From JBGPLJ01 sp035644395 (lineage in GTDB: Bacteria > Pseudomonadota > Gammaproteobacteria > Steroidobacterales > Steroidobacteraceae), in contig DASQOR010000031.1 in the NCBI GenBank assembly GCA_035644395.1, positions 1-64,000 on the forward strand: a DNA stretch of 64,000 nt, in the 5' to 3' direction. This document shows, piece after piece, positions 50,195-58,689 of the stretch. Under the pieces are notes generated by a model that worked only from the letters and a program-made list of their open reading frames with translations, ran no database searches and had not been told where the DNA came from. The position numbers and the translations under genes are program-made. Positions within the stretch are counted from its first letter, which is position 1. Every line of letters begins with the position of its first letter.

Positions 50195-51264
50195 TCTCGC
50201 GCTACGTCTTTCGCGAGTTCCTGACCAACTGGCTGGCCGTCGCGATCGCGCTTTGCGTGATGGTGTTCGGCAATCAGTTCACGCGCGCGCTCGAGCGCGC
50301 CGCGGAATCGAATCTGCCGAGCGACGTCGTACCGCGGCTGGCGTTCGTCACCTTCGTGCAGAGCTTCGCCGTCATCGCACCGATGTCACTCATGCTCGGG
50401 ATCGTGCTTGCCTTCGGACGGCTCGGCCACGACGGCGAAATCACCGCCATCCGCGCGACCGGCGTCAGCGTCTGGAAGTGCTCGACCGGCATCGGCGTAT
50501 TCACGCTCGCATTTTCGGTGGGTCTCGCGTGGCTCACGCTCGAGCTCGCGCCCGCCATGGCGCAACGCGAACAGGAGACGCTCGGCGATGCCTTCCGCCG
50601 CGCGCAGCTCGCGGCCTTCGAACCCGGGCGCTTCACGCAGGTGCCGGGGACGCAGATTGTGGTGCATGTCGGTGCCGTCGACGCCGACGGCACGCTGCGC
50701 CGGGCGCTTTTCACCCGGCGGACCGCCGACAGGGTGGAAGTCATCACCGCCGAGCGGGCGCGCTACCGGTTCAACGAGGCCGACGGGCACGTGGAACTGA
50801 CCGCGGACACCGGCGTTCGTATCGAGGGGCGTCCGGGCCGGCTGGCGTCCCGACGGATCGAGTTCGAGACCTATCGGACGGAGCTGCCGCTGCATGACGT
50901 CCAGCGCAGCCGCTTCAGCCGCGATGTGGTCACATCGAGCGAACTCTCGCGATCTTCCCGTTTCGACGATCGCGCGGAACTCGAGTGGCGCTGGTCGATG
51001 CCGCTCATGTGTGTGGCACTGGCGCTGATCGCCCTGCCCCTGTCGCAGCTTCGGCCCCGCCAGGGCCGCTACGCCCGCGTCGCACCGGCGCTTCTGCTCT
51101 TCTTTCTCTATGTGAATCTCCTTGCGGCGAGCCGCAGCGCGGTCGCACGAGGCACGCTCGCTGCCGTGCCCGGCCTGTGGTCGATTCACGCGATCATGCT
51201 GCTGGGCGCGGGCGCCGTCCTTCTGTTGCTGCGCTGGTGGGGCGGCGCACGGGCGCAGCGGTGA
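50185..51264 (+). CDS. lptF: LPS export permease LptF
   Basis: 359 aa with the LptF/LptG pattern: SLISRYVFREFLTNWLAVAI at the start, three N-terminal spans, a periplasmic beta-jellyroll and three C-terminal spans (PLMCVALALIALPLSQLRPRQGRYA). Partner of LptG and LptB2 in extracting LPS from the inner membrane. Overlap with arnD places LPS export and lipid A modification in one transcription unit. Confidence 0.92.
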   Translation: MSLISRYVFREFLTNWLAVAIALCVMVFGNQFTRALERAAESNLPSDVVPRLAFVTFVQSFAVIAPMSLMLGIVLAFGRLGHDGEITAIRATGVSVWKCSTGIGVFTLAFSVGLAWLTLELAPAMAQREQETLGDAFRRAQLAAFEPGRFTQVPGTQIVVHVGAVDADGTLRRALFTRRTADRVEVITAERARYRFNEADGHVELTADTGVRIEGRPGRLASRRIEFETYRTELPLHDVQRSRFSRDVVTSSELSRSSRFDDRAELEWRWSMPLMCVALALIALPLSQLRPRQGRYARVAPALLLFFLYVNLLAASRSAVARGTLAAVPGLWSIHAIMLLGAGAVLLLLRWWGGARAQR

Positions 51265-52337
51265 TCCTGGCCCGCTACATCGTCCGGACGCTGCTCGCGC
51301 ACATGCTTACCGTGCTGGGGGCGTTGCTCGCGCTCATCACGGTCTTTAATTTCCTCGAGCAGCTCGACGACGTCGGTGTCGGCGACTACACGCTGCCGGC
51401 CGGAGGACTGCATGCACTCATGCTCGTCCCCTCGTGGCTCATGAATTTCGCGCCGGTTGCCGCCTTCCTCGGCGCCCTCACCGGCCTCGGGCGCCTACAT
51501 CAGGACAGCGAACTCACCGCGATCCGTGCGGCCGGCTGGTCGGTAGGCCGCGTTGCCCTGACCGCCGCCTGCGCAGGAATGCTGCTCGCGCTGGCCTCGA
51601 CGCTCGCGGGAGAGTTCGTTGCGCCACGGCTCGCCCAGGCCGCCGACCGGATGAAAGCCGAGCTGCGCTTCGGCCGCCAGCTGTCCGCCGGCAACAGCGG
51701 CTGGTGGACGGCCGACGGCTCACGCCTCGTCGGCATCGATCGGCGGCCGGGCAATCCCGTCGTCACGGTGATCGAGCTCGGCGCCGACGGCGAGGTCGTG
51801 GCGCTTGGCGAGGCGCAGGACATTCGGCAGGATGCCGACGGGACGGTGAGCTACTTCGGTTACCAGGAAACCCGCTATTCGCGCGACGGCACCCGGATCC
51901 GCGATTTCGCAGTGCTGCCGGAGAAAAGCCTCGCCGTCGCGTCCTTGTTGCGGCTGTCGCAGGGGACGGCGCGATTCGCATCCCTGCGCCAGCTGGTCGC
52001 GCGGCGTCGCCAGCTCGAGCGCGCAGCGCTCGACACCAGGGAAACCTCGTACGAGATGAACGAGCGGCTTGCCCGCATGGTCACCTCGCCGTTGCTCGTC
52101 CTGCTCGCGGTGCCTGCCGTGCTCGGCGTGCTGCGATCGAGCCGCCAGGCCGCGCGCCTGGTGCTCGGTCTCGCCGTCGGCTTCGTGCTCGCCATGGCCC
52201 AGGACATCGCCCACAGCATGGTCGTCGTGTTTCGCGGCCCACCGGAACTGCTTGCGTGGACGCCGGCAGCGCTGACGCTGATCGCCGCCGTCATGCTTGC
52301 GCGCAGGCTCAGGCCCCGGAGCGCGCCAACCGATTGA
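51261..52337 (+). CDS. lptG: LPS export permease LptG
   Basis: 358 aa from a GTG at 51261, chosen because it overlaps the lptF stop (GTGA) and yields ILARYIVRTLLAHMLTVLGAL, the normal LptG start. Same six-span layout as LptF with a jellyroll in the middle. LptF, LptG and two LptB form the ABC transporter that lifts LPS to the Lpt bridge. lptB is not in the window. Confidence 0.9.
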   Translation: MILARYIVRTLLAHMLTVLGALLALITVFNFLEQLDDVGVGDYTLPAGGLHALMLVPSWLMNFAPVAAFLGALTGLGRLHQDSELTAIRAAGWSVGRVALTAACAGMLLALASTLAGEFVAPRLAQAADRMKAELRFGRQLSAGNSGWWTADGSRLVGIDRRPGNPVVTVIELGADGEVVALGEAQDIRQDADGTVSYFGYQETRYSRDGTRIRDFAVLPEKSLAVASLLRLSQGTARFASLRQLVARRRQLERAALDTRETSYEMNERLARMVTSPLLVLLAVPAVLGVLRSSRQAARLVLGLAVGFVLAMAQDIAHSMVVVFRGPPELLAWTPAALTLIAAVMLARRLRPRSAPTD

Positions 52338-52366
52338 TTCATGCCAGCGCCCCTGTCCAAACATTG

Positions 52367-54022
52367 ATGCCGAACAGGACCGATGCCCGCCCTGGCCTCC
52401 CGCTTTGCGCCATTTTCCTGTGCGTCATGCTGCCCGGCCTTGCATCCGGGAGCGAGATTCCCCCAGCGAGTCCTCCGCCGACACCCGCCGAGCTCGCGGT
52501 GCCCGGCCTCGTGATCGGCGACATCACGATCGACAATCAGAACATCTTCGACGTGCGGGACCCCAAGGAAGACAGGTCGCTCTACCGCTTGGCCAATCGC
52601 CTGCACATCAAGACGCGCCCGCAGGTCATCCGCGACCAGCTGCTCTTGCGGCCCGGAGATCCGTACTCGGCAAGACTGCTCGAGGAATCCGAGCGGATCC
52701 TGCGCGGAGCGCGCTACCTGTATGACGCCTCGGTGCGCGCGGTCGCGATCCATGATGGCCGGGTCGACGTCGCGGTGACGACTCGCGACGTGTGGACGCT
52801 CAATCCCGGCATCTCGTTCGGCCGCCACGGCGGCAAGAATACGGCCGGCATCGAACTCGAGGAGCTGAATGCGCTCGGCACCGGAATCTCGCTGTCGGCG
52901 GGCCACAAATCGGGCCTCGATCGCACGGAAACGACGTTCGAAGTGCGGGACCCGCACATCGGCAGCAGCTGGTGGGACGTCCAGGCGCTGTACTCCTCGA
53001 ACAGCGACGGCTATCGGCGGGAGTTTTCCAGCGAGCGGCCCTTCTATGCACTCGACACCCGCTGGGCCGCGGGCGTCGGCGTCTTCGACGATGACCGCGT
53101 CGATTCGCTCTACGATCTCGGCGAGATCGTCGACCAGTTCAAGGAACACCGCCGCTTCGCCGACGCCTACGGCGGCTGGTCGCGCGGGTTGCGCAACGGC
53201 TGGGTGCAGCGCTGGCGCTTCGGTGCAACGTACGATGAGCGCGAGTTCGCGCCGGCCCCGGGGTGGACGGGCACGAGCACCGTGCCGGACAATCGCAAGC
53301 TCGTCTACCCGTGGGTCGAGTTCGACCTGGTCCAGGACGACTATCGCAAGCTCCGCAACCGCGATCAGATCGACCGCACGGAGGATTTCCATCTCGGCAC
53401 GCGGGCGAGCGTGAGGCTCGGCTGGTCCGACCCCGCGCTCGGTGCGGACCGCTCGGCGCTGATGTTGGCCGCGGGGCTCGATCACGGTGCCGCACTCTCC
53501 GATCGGGTGACGCTCCTGTCGGGCGTGGGCGTCGGCGGACGCGTGGAAAGCGGTGTGTTTCGCAATACGCTCGTCGGCGGCGCCCTGCGCTACTACGACA
53601 AGCAGTCCGATCACTTCCTTTTCTTCACGACCCTGGAAGGGACTTACGGCCGCCATCTCGATCTCGACAACCAGGTGCTGCTCGGTGGCGACAACGGCCT
53701 GCGGGGCTACCCGCTCCGCTACCAGGGCGGCGACCGGCGGATGCTGCTGACGGTCGAGCAACGCTTCTTCAGCGACTGGTACCCGTTCCGCCTGTTCCGC
53801 ATCGGCGCCGCGGCTTTTGTCGACATCGGCCGGACCTGGGGCGAGGCACCGCTCAACACGCCGAGTCTCGGCGTCCTCAAGGACGTGGGCGTCGGACTCA
53901 GGATCGGCAACAGCCGCTCCGGGCTCGGCAACATCATCCATGTCGACGTCGCCTTCCCGCTCGACGGCGATCCGTCGATCAAGAGCGTGCAATTTCTCGT
54001 CGAAACGAAGCAGCGTTTCTAG
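52367..54022 (+). CDS. Omp85-superfamily outer membrane protein with POTRA domain
   Basis: 551 aa from the ATG at 52367. Signal peptide about 8-26. IGDITIDNQNIFDVRDPKED to VTTRDVW at about 45-140 is POTRA-like. The barrel follows, with the Omp85 lid-loop pattern in NQVLLGGDNGLRGYPLRYQG (RGY) and a C-terminal strand ending KQRF. BamA/TamA-family proteins insert proteins or lipids in the outer membrane. Its place right after lptFG suggests a role in envelope assembly. 29 bp after lptG. Confidence 0.78.
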   Translation: MPNRTDARPGLPLCAIFLCVMLPGLASGSEIPPASPPPTPAELAVPGLVIGDITIDNQNIFDVRDPKEDRSLYRLANRLHIKTRPQVIRDQLLLRPGDPYSARLLEESERILRGARYLYDASVRAVAIHDGRVDVAVTTRDVWTLNPGISFGRHGGKNTAGIELEELNALGTGISLSAGHKSGLDRTETTFEVRDPHIGSSWWDVQALYSSNSDGYRREFSSERPFYALDTRWAAGVGVFDDDRVDSLYDLGEIVDQFKEHRRFADAYGGWSRGLRNGWVQRWRFGATYDEREFAPAPGWTGTSTVPDNRKLVYPWVEFDLVQDDYRKLRNRDQIDRTEDFHLGTRASVRLGWSDPALGADRSALMLAAGLDHGAALSDRVTLLSGVGVGGRVESGVFRNTLVGGALRYYDKQSDHFLFFTTLEGTYGRHLDLDNQVLLGGDNGLRGYPLRYQGGDRRMLLTVEQRFFSDWYPFRLFRIGAAAFVDIGRTWGEAPLNTPSLGVLKDVGVGLRIGNSRSGLGNIIHVDVAFPLDGDPSIKSVQFLVETKQRF

Positions 54023-54049
54023 AATCCCATCCCTTAGAATCCAGGCGGC

Positions 54050-55255
54050 ATGCCCGAGCCCAAGCAAACCCGCCTCCCCTGGCTGAATCGCACCGTCGTC
54101 GGCGTCGGCCTGGCATCGCTCTGCAGCGACTGGTCCCATGAAATCGCGACGACGCTGTTGCCCGCGTTCCTCGCGACGATGGGCGTGGCCGCCGCCTGGC
54201 TCGGGCTCATCGAAGGCGTGGCCGACGGGCTCTCGAGCTTCGCCAAGATGGCATCCGGCTACTACACGGACCGGCTGACGCGTCGCAAACCGATCGCGGT
54301 CGCCGGCTACGTCATCACCGCGCTCGGGACCGCTGCATTCGGTCTCGCGACGTCCGCCTGGCACGTCCTCATTGCGCGCTCGGCCGCCTGGCTCGGACGT
54401 GGCGTGCGCACGCCGGTGCGCAAGGCACTGCTGGCGGGGGCCGTCACGCGGGACAGCTACGGTCGCGCATTCGGTTTCGAACGGATGATGGACACCTGCG
54501 GCGCGATCGTCGGGCCACTCACCGCGCTTGCCCTGCTGCAGCTCATCGGCACGAACTACCCGGCGCTCTTTGCACTCACGCTCATCCCCGGCCTGCTCGC
54601 GGCCGTGATGATCCTGCTGGTCGTCCATGAGAAGGCGCGAATTCGCGTCACGCACATCAGCTTCGGCGAGAGCCTGCGGGCGTTGCCCGGCGGCTTGCGC
54701 CGCTTTGCGGTCGCGGTCGGCCTCTTCGGCCTCGGCGACTTCGCGCACACGCTCCTTATTCTTCTCGCCATCCAGTCGCTGACCCCGGCCTGGGGCGCTG
54801 CTCACGCCGCGGCCTTCGGCGCCGGGCTCTATGTGCTGCACAACGTGGTCTACGCGGCGTCGTCATTGGCCGCCGGCTGGCTCGCGGACCGCATGGACAA
54901 GCGGTGGGTGCTCGCGGCGGCCTATTTCCTCGCGGCGCTGACGGCGCTTGCAATCATCCTGCTGCCACTCAACGCCGTGACCCTCGCCGTGATTTTTGCT
55001 GGCGCCGGGATGTACGTTTCGATCGAGGAAACGCTGGAGGATTCGCTCTGCGCCGAACTGGTGAGCGAAGAACACCACGGCATGGCGTTCGGCACGCTCG
55101 CCACGGTCAACGGCATCGGCGATTTCGCGTCGAGCCTCGTCGTCGGATTGCTGTGGACGTTCTTCGGCACGTCCGTCGCCTTCACCTACAGCGCCCTGCT
55201 CTTCGTCGCCGGCGGCGTGCTGATCCTGAAGCTGGCACCGACCCCGAGGCGCTGA
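54050..55255 (+). CDS. MFS transporter
   Basis: 401 aa, twelve predicted spans. Early signature LASLCSDWSHEIATTLLPAF and the loop GYYTDRLTRRKPIAVAG (motif A-like). Substrate not evident from motifs. 27 bp after the Omp85 gene on the same strand, so probably the last gene of the arn-lpt block. Convergent with the next gene. Confidence 0.78.
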   Translation: MPEPKQTRLPWLNRTVVGVGLASLCSDWSHEIATTLLPAFLATMGVAAAWLGLIEGVADGLSSFAKMASGYYTDRLTRRKPIAVAGYVITALGTAAFGLATSAWHVLIARSAAWLGRGVRTPVRKALLAGAVTRDSYGRAFGFERMMDTCGAIVGPLTALALLQLIGTNYPALFALTLIPGLLAAVMILLVVHEKARIRVTHISFGESLRALPGGLRRFAVAVGLFGLGDFAHTLLILLAIQSLTPAWGAAHAAAFGAGLYVLHNVVYAASSLAAGWLADRMDKRWVLAAAYFLAALTALAIILLPLNAVTLAVIFAGAGMYVSIEETLEDSLCAELVSEEHHGMAFGTLATVNGIGDFASSLVVGLLWTFFGTSVAFTYSALLFVAGGVLILKLAPTPRR

Positions 55256-55273
55256 CGCTCCGTCGCCCGGTTG

Positions 55274-55765
55274 CTAGGCGCCTGGCGGGTGAAATCGCTT
55301 CACCGCGCCATAGCCAAGCGCGACGAAGAGAGCGAACACGAGCCCCTGTGCGATGGCGAACGGCGGTTCGTTGCCGAGCGGCGCGAGGTCGTGGAGCGCC
55401 GGTATCTTGAGGAACGCCTGCACCACACCCACGAAGACATTGAGATAGAGGGCGAGTACCGCCGTCACGGCATGGATCGCGCGCCAGCGGCCGGCCAGGT
55501 GGAAGGTGTAAAGCGCGAGCAGCGTGACTGCAAGCACCACGAGGGAGATCGCGCCAACGATGTGCGGTGGCCCGATGGCGGTCGAGTGAAAGAGGAAGCC
55601 GGTCACGCTCGTCGCGATGGTCGTCACGAGAAATACCGCCGTCCATCCGGCGGGCCGCTTCGCGGTCCACATGCCGTAGACGACGATCACCCCGGTCGCG
55701 ATGCCGATCAGGCTGATCACAACGTGCAGCAACGTGAACGTCGCAACCGACATGCCCAGGATCAT
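55274..55765 (-). CDS. Small membrane protein, about five spans, unknown function
   Basis: 163 aa, almost entirely hydrophobic segments (TLLHVVISLIGIATGVIVVY, FLVTTIATSVTGFLFH, ISLVVLAVTLLALYTFHLAG, LALYLNVFVGVVQAFL, LVFALFVALGYGAVK). Histidines fall within or near spans (HVV, FHST, FHLAG), as in small heme or quinone membrane proteins, but no family was recognised. 36 bp downstream of the class V aminotransferase gene. Confidence 0.55.
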   Translation of the reverse strand: MILGMSVATFTLLHVVISLIGIATGVIVVYGMWTAKRPAGWTAVFLVTTIATSVTGFLFHSTAIGPPHIVGAISLVVLAVTLLALYTFHLAGRWRAIHAVTAVLALYLNVFVGVVQAFLKIPALHDLAPLGNEPPFAIAQGLVFALFVALGYGAVKRFHPPGA

Positions 55766-55801
55766 GATGGTGAGTTCCCTTTCTTGTTGTTCGAATTCGA
55801 C

Positions 55802-57085
55802 CTATGGACGGGCCGATCGGCCGGCAAAGCTTGCGACCGCCTCGGCCGCAATGTCCATCTCCTCGCCCGTATTGTAATGCACGGCGCCGATGCGGAGCAC
55901 GCCGCCCGCATCGGCGAGCCCCAGCCGTTGCACGACGTCCACCGCGTACGAATGACCGCTCCACGCACAGATGCCCTGGCTTGCGAGCGCCTGATCCCAC
56001 GCATCCGGATCGACGCCCGCCTTGGAAATCGAGACCGTCGGCACGCGATGCCTCAATAGGGTGCGATCGGTGATGCCGTGGATCCGGACACCCGGCAATG
56101 CCCCGAGATTGCCGATCAAGCGCGCGCTCAAGGCTTGCTCGTACTCGGCAATCGAGGTCATGGCGGCATGCAGGGTACGGCGACGCCCGGTCATGCCGTC
56201 AATGCGCGTCGCGATGTCCTGTCCCATCGTTGTCCCGACCCATTCGAGATACTCGATCGCACCGAGCGTGCCCGCCTGGCCTTCGAGCGACGGCGTCCCT
56301 GTTTCAAACCGGCCGGGCAGTGCATCGGCAGACGCGCGGAGCTTGTACGGCCGCAGTTCCTCGAGGAGCGCCTCTCGCGCCCACAGCACGCCCTGGTGCG
56401 GACCGAAGAATTTGTAGGGCGAGCAGGCGAGCACGTCGCAACCGAGCGCCTGCACGTCGATGGGACCGTGCGGCGCGTAGTGAACGGCATCGATGAAACT
56501 GAGCGCGCCGGCGGCGCGGACCTTGCGGCAGAATGTCCCGGCATCATTCACCGTTCCGGTGAGATTGCTGGCAAGCGACATCGCGGCGAAGCGCGTCCGC
56601 GACGACAGGAGCGCGTCGAGGAGCGAGAGATCGTAGCGGCAGGATCCGGGATCGAACTCGAGCACGCGCACGACGAGCCCCCGCTCCTCGGCCATCAAGC
56701 GCCAGGGCGTTACGTTGGCATCGTGCTCCATGCGGCCGAGGATGATTTCATCGCCTTCGCGAAAGCGCGGGCCGAGCGACCGCGACAGCATGAAGGTGAG
56801 CGTCGTCATGTTCGGCCCGAACACGATCTCGCGCTCGGACGGCGCATTCAGGAGATCCGCCATCGCAAGATGCGCGGCCGCGGAGATTTCCGTCGCGTCG
56901 CGGGTCGTGCGGAAATTGCCGCCGAAATTCGCGTTCGAGCGCACGAGCGCCCGGGTCATGCGATCGACGACCTGCCGTGGCACTTGTGTTCCCGCGGGGT
57001 TATCGAGGTGGACGGCTACCTGGCCCTCATCCAGCAGGCCGAGCGCCGGAAACTGCTCCCGGACTTTGCGCACGTCGATCGCCAT
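55802..57085 (-). CDS. Cysteine desulfurase-like class V aminotransferase (TIGR01976-like)
   Basis: 427 aa. PLP lysine Lys225 in ACSPYKFFGPHQG, with the phosphate-binding GPNMTTLTFMLSRSL and FIDAVHYAPHGP (Asp/His) upstream. HLDNPAGTQVPRQVVDRM is the family start. The group resembles SufS/NifS but an active-site Cys loop is not evident near the C-terminus, so the reaction is uncertain. Confidence 0.82.
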   Translation of the reverse strand: MAIDVRKVREQFPALGLLDEGQVAVHLDNPAGTQVPRQVVDRMTRALVRSNANFGGNFRTTRDATEISAAAHLAMADLLNAPSEREIVFGPNMTTLTFMLSRSLGPRFREGDEIILGRMEHDANVTPWRLMAEERGLVVRVLEFDPGSCRYDLSLLDALLSSRTRFAAMSLASNLTGTVNDAGTFCRKVRAAGALSFIDAVHYAPHGPIDVQALGCDVLACSPYKFFGPHQGVLWAREALLEELRPYKLRASADALPGRFETGTPSLEGQAGTLGAIEYLEWVGTTMGQDIATRIDGMTGRRRTLHAAMTSIAEYEQALSARLIGNLGALPGVRIHGITDRTLLRHRVPTVSISKAGVDPDAWDQALASQGICAWSGHSYAVDVVQRLGLADAGGVLRIGAVHYNTGEEMDIAAEAVASFAGRSARP

Positions 57086-57139
57086 GGCGGCTCCAGATGT
57101 TCCTGACAGCCGCCATTGTGCCGCAGGTGACGGCCCCGG

Positions 57140-57760
57140 TCATCGCGGGTTTCCGGTGCGGAACTGCCAGCTCACGCTCAGGCGCGGCGCCGAATAGTTG
57201 AAGGATTCGGATTCGGCCGCGACGCCGTTATTCGCCTCGATACGGCCGAATTCGTAGATCCCGCGCAGGACGATGTAGTTGCTCCGGCTCGGGCGCCAGG
57301 CATAGCCGATGCCCGCCTCGAAGGCCGGGCCATGGCCCTCGCGCGCGGCCGCGGTCGTCAATTCGCTGTCCGTGAAATCGGTGAAGCCCGCACCGACGTG
57401 GAAAAGCCACCCCCCATCGGCACGCGCGTTGTAGTCGGCCATCAGGAACAGGTGACTGAGCGAACGTCCCTGACTCCCAAAATAGAGATCGTAGGAGTCG
57501 GTGATGATGCTGCCGATGTCGAGGCCGACCAGCCAGTGATCGCCGACCCGCATGCCGCCGGCGAAGTCAAACGATATGCCGTCCTGAGATCCGCGGCCGG
57601 ACGACTCGCGATCGCCGCCCACCGTTGCAAAGCCGGCGCCTGCCTCGAACCACCAACGGGTCCGGTCGGGCGTTTCGCCATCCGCCGCCTGCACGGACGT
57701 CGCGCCGAGCAGCATCAACCAGACAAGGCTTCGTGCTTTCACGCCGCGTCTCCGGGTCAC
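57140..57760 (-). CDS. Small outer membrane beta-barrel protein
   Basis: 206 aa with a signal peptide ending at about 25 (VQAADGE). Alternating strands with aromatic residues (WWFEAGAGFATVGGD, ISFDFAGGMRVGDHWLVG, NYIVLRGIYEFGRIEA) and an OMP ending SVSWQFRTGNPR. Resembles OmpW/OprF-like eight-strand barrels without a clear family. Divergent from the SDR gene. Confidence 0.65.
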   Translation of the reverse strand: MTRRRGVKARSLVWLMLLGATSVQAADGETPDRTRWWFEAGAGFATVGGDRESSGRGSQDGISFDFAGGMRVGDHWLVGLDIGSIITDSYDLYFGSQGRSLSHLFLMADYNARADGGWLFHVGAGFTDFTDSELTTAAAREGHGPAFEAGIGYAWRPSRSNYIVLRGIYEFGRIEANNGVAAESESFNYSAPRLSVSWQFRTGNPR

Positions 57761-57762
57761 TG

Positions 57763-57843
57763 CCGATTGCAGCGTGTGACTGTTTACGTGGCGTCGCAGC
57801 GCCGATCCACTTACAGCTTACATACGATCCGATTGCAGTGTGA
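57763..57843. repeat. Imperfect direct repeat in a divergent promoter region
   Basis: CCGATTGCAG(CG)TGTGA occurs at 57763-57779 (with the extra CG) and 57829-57843 (without it) between the divergent barrel-protein and SDR genes. 57780-57945 otherwise shows only a ribosome site (AAGGGAG) before 57946. It could be a shared operator; no regulator is adjacent. Confidence 0.3.
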
Positions 57844-57945
57844 TTAGCGTCATGCGCTTCGCGAGCACGGGCGGGTCCGGGAGAACGCCGATGCTGAACA
57901 TCGGCCGGCCTGATGCCACAATGCCCGGGCTTCAAGGGAGTACCG

Positions 57946-58689
57946 ATGACTCAACGCATTGCTCTCGTCACCGGCGCCGGCTCCGGCATCGGGCAGGCCT
58001 GCGCCGTGGCCCTCGGCCGCGCAGGATTCACGGTGGTGCTGGCCGGCCGCCGACGCGATCGCCTGGACGCCATTGCCGCCGAACTCGGCAACGACTCGGT
58101 CGCGGTAACGGCCGACGTGACCGACGAAGCTTCGGTCGACGCCTTGTTCGAAGGCATCCGCAGCCGCTTCGGCCGGCTCGACGTGCTGTTCAACAACGCC
58201 GGCACGGGCGCGCCCGCGCGGCCCCTGGAAGACACCCGGCTCGAGGAGTGGCGCGCCGTGGTCGAAACCAACGTCACGGGCGTCTTTCTGTGCACGCGTG
58301 CGGCGTTCCGGTTGATGAAGGCCCAGACGCCACGCGGCGGCCGCATCATCAACAACGGTTCGATTTCCGCCATGACCCCCCGCCCGAACATCGCGGCGTA
58401 TACCGCCTCGAAGCACGCGGTCACCGGGCTCACGAAGCAGGCGGCGCTCGAAGGGCGCCGGCACGACATTGCCTGCGGGCAGATCGACATCGGCAACACG
58501 GCCACCGACATGGCATCGCAGATGTCGAAAGGCGTGCTGCAGGCGGACGATTCGCTCAAGCCCGAGCCGACGTTCGACGTGCGGCATGTGGCCGAAGCGG
58601 TCGTCTACATGGCGCGGCTGCCGCTCGACGCCAACGTGCTTTCCATGACGGTCATGGCGACCCGGATGCCTTTCGTCGGCCGCGGCTAG
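57946..58689 (+). CDS. Short-chain dehydrogenase/reductase
   Basis: 247 aa from the ATG at 57946, picked for the AAGGGAG upstream. Cofactor motif TGAGSGIG (9-16), NNAG (83-86), catalytic Ser139, Tyr152 and Lys156 (YTASK). NADP or NAD preference and substrate cannot be read. Its stop overlaps the stop of the convergent amidase gene. Confidence 0.88.
   Translation: MTQRIALVTGAGSGIGQACAVALGRAGFTVVLAGRRRDRLDAIAAELGNDSVAVTADVTDEASVDALFEGIRSRFGRLDVLFNNAGTGAPARPLEDTRLEEWRAVVETNVTGVFLCTRAAFRLMKAQTPRGGRIINNGSISAMTPRPNIAAYTASKHAVTGLTKQAALEGRRHDIACGQIDIGNTATDMASQMSKGVLQADDSLKPEPTFDVRHVAEAVVYMARLPLDANVLSMTVMATRMPFVGRG

Noticed and set aside
51875..54841. 988-codon open frame on the minus strand
   Set aside because: It lies opposite lptG, the Omp85 gene and the MFS gene, which have clear family motifs; long antisense frames are expected in GC-rich DNA.
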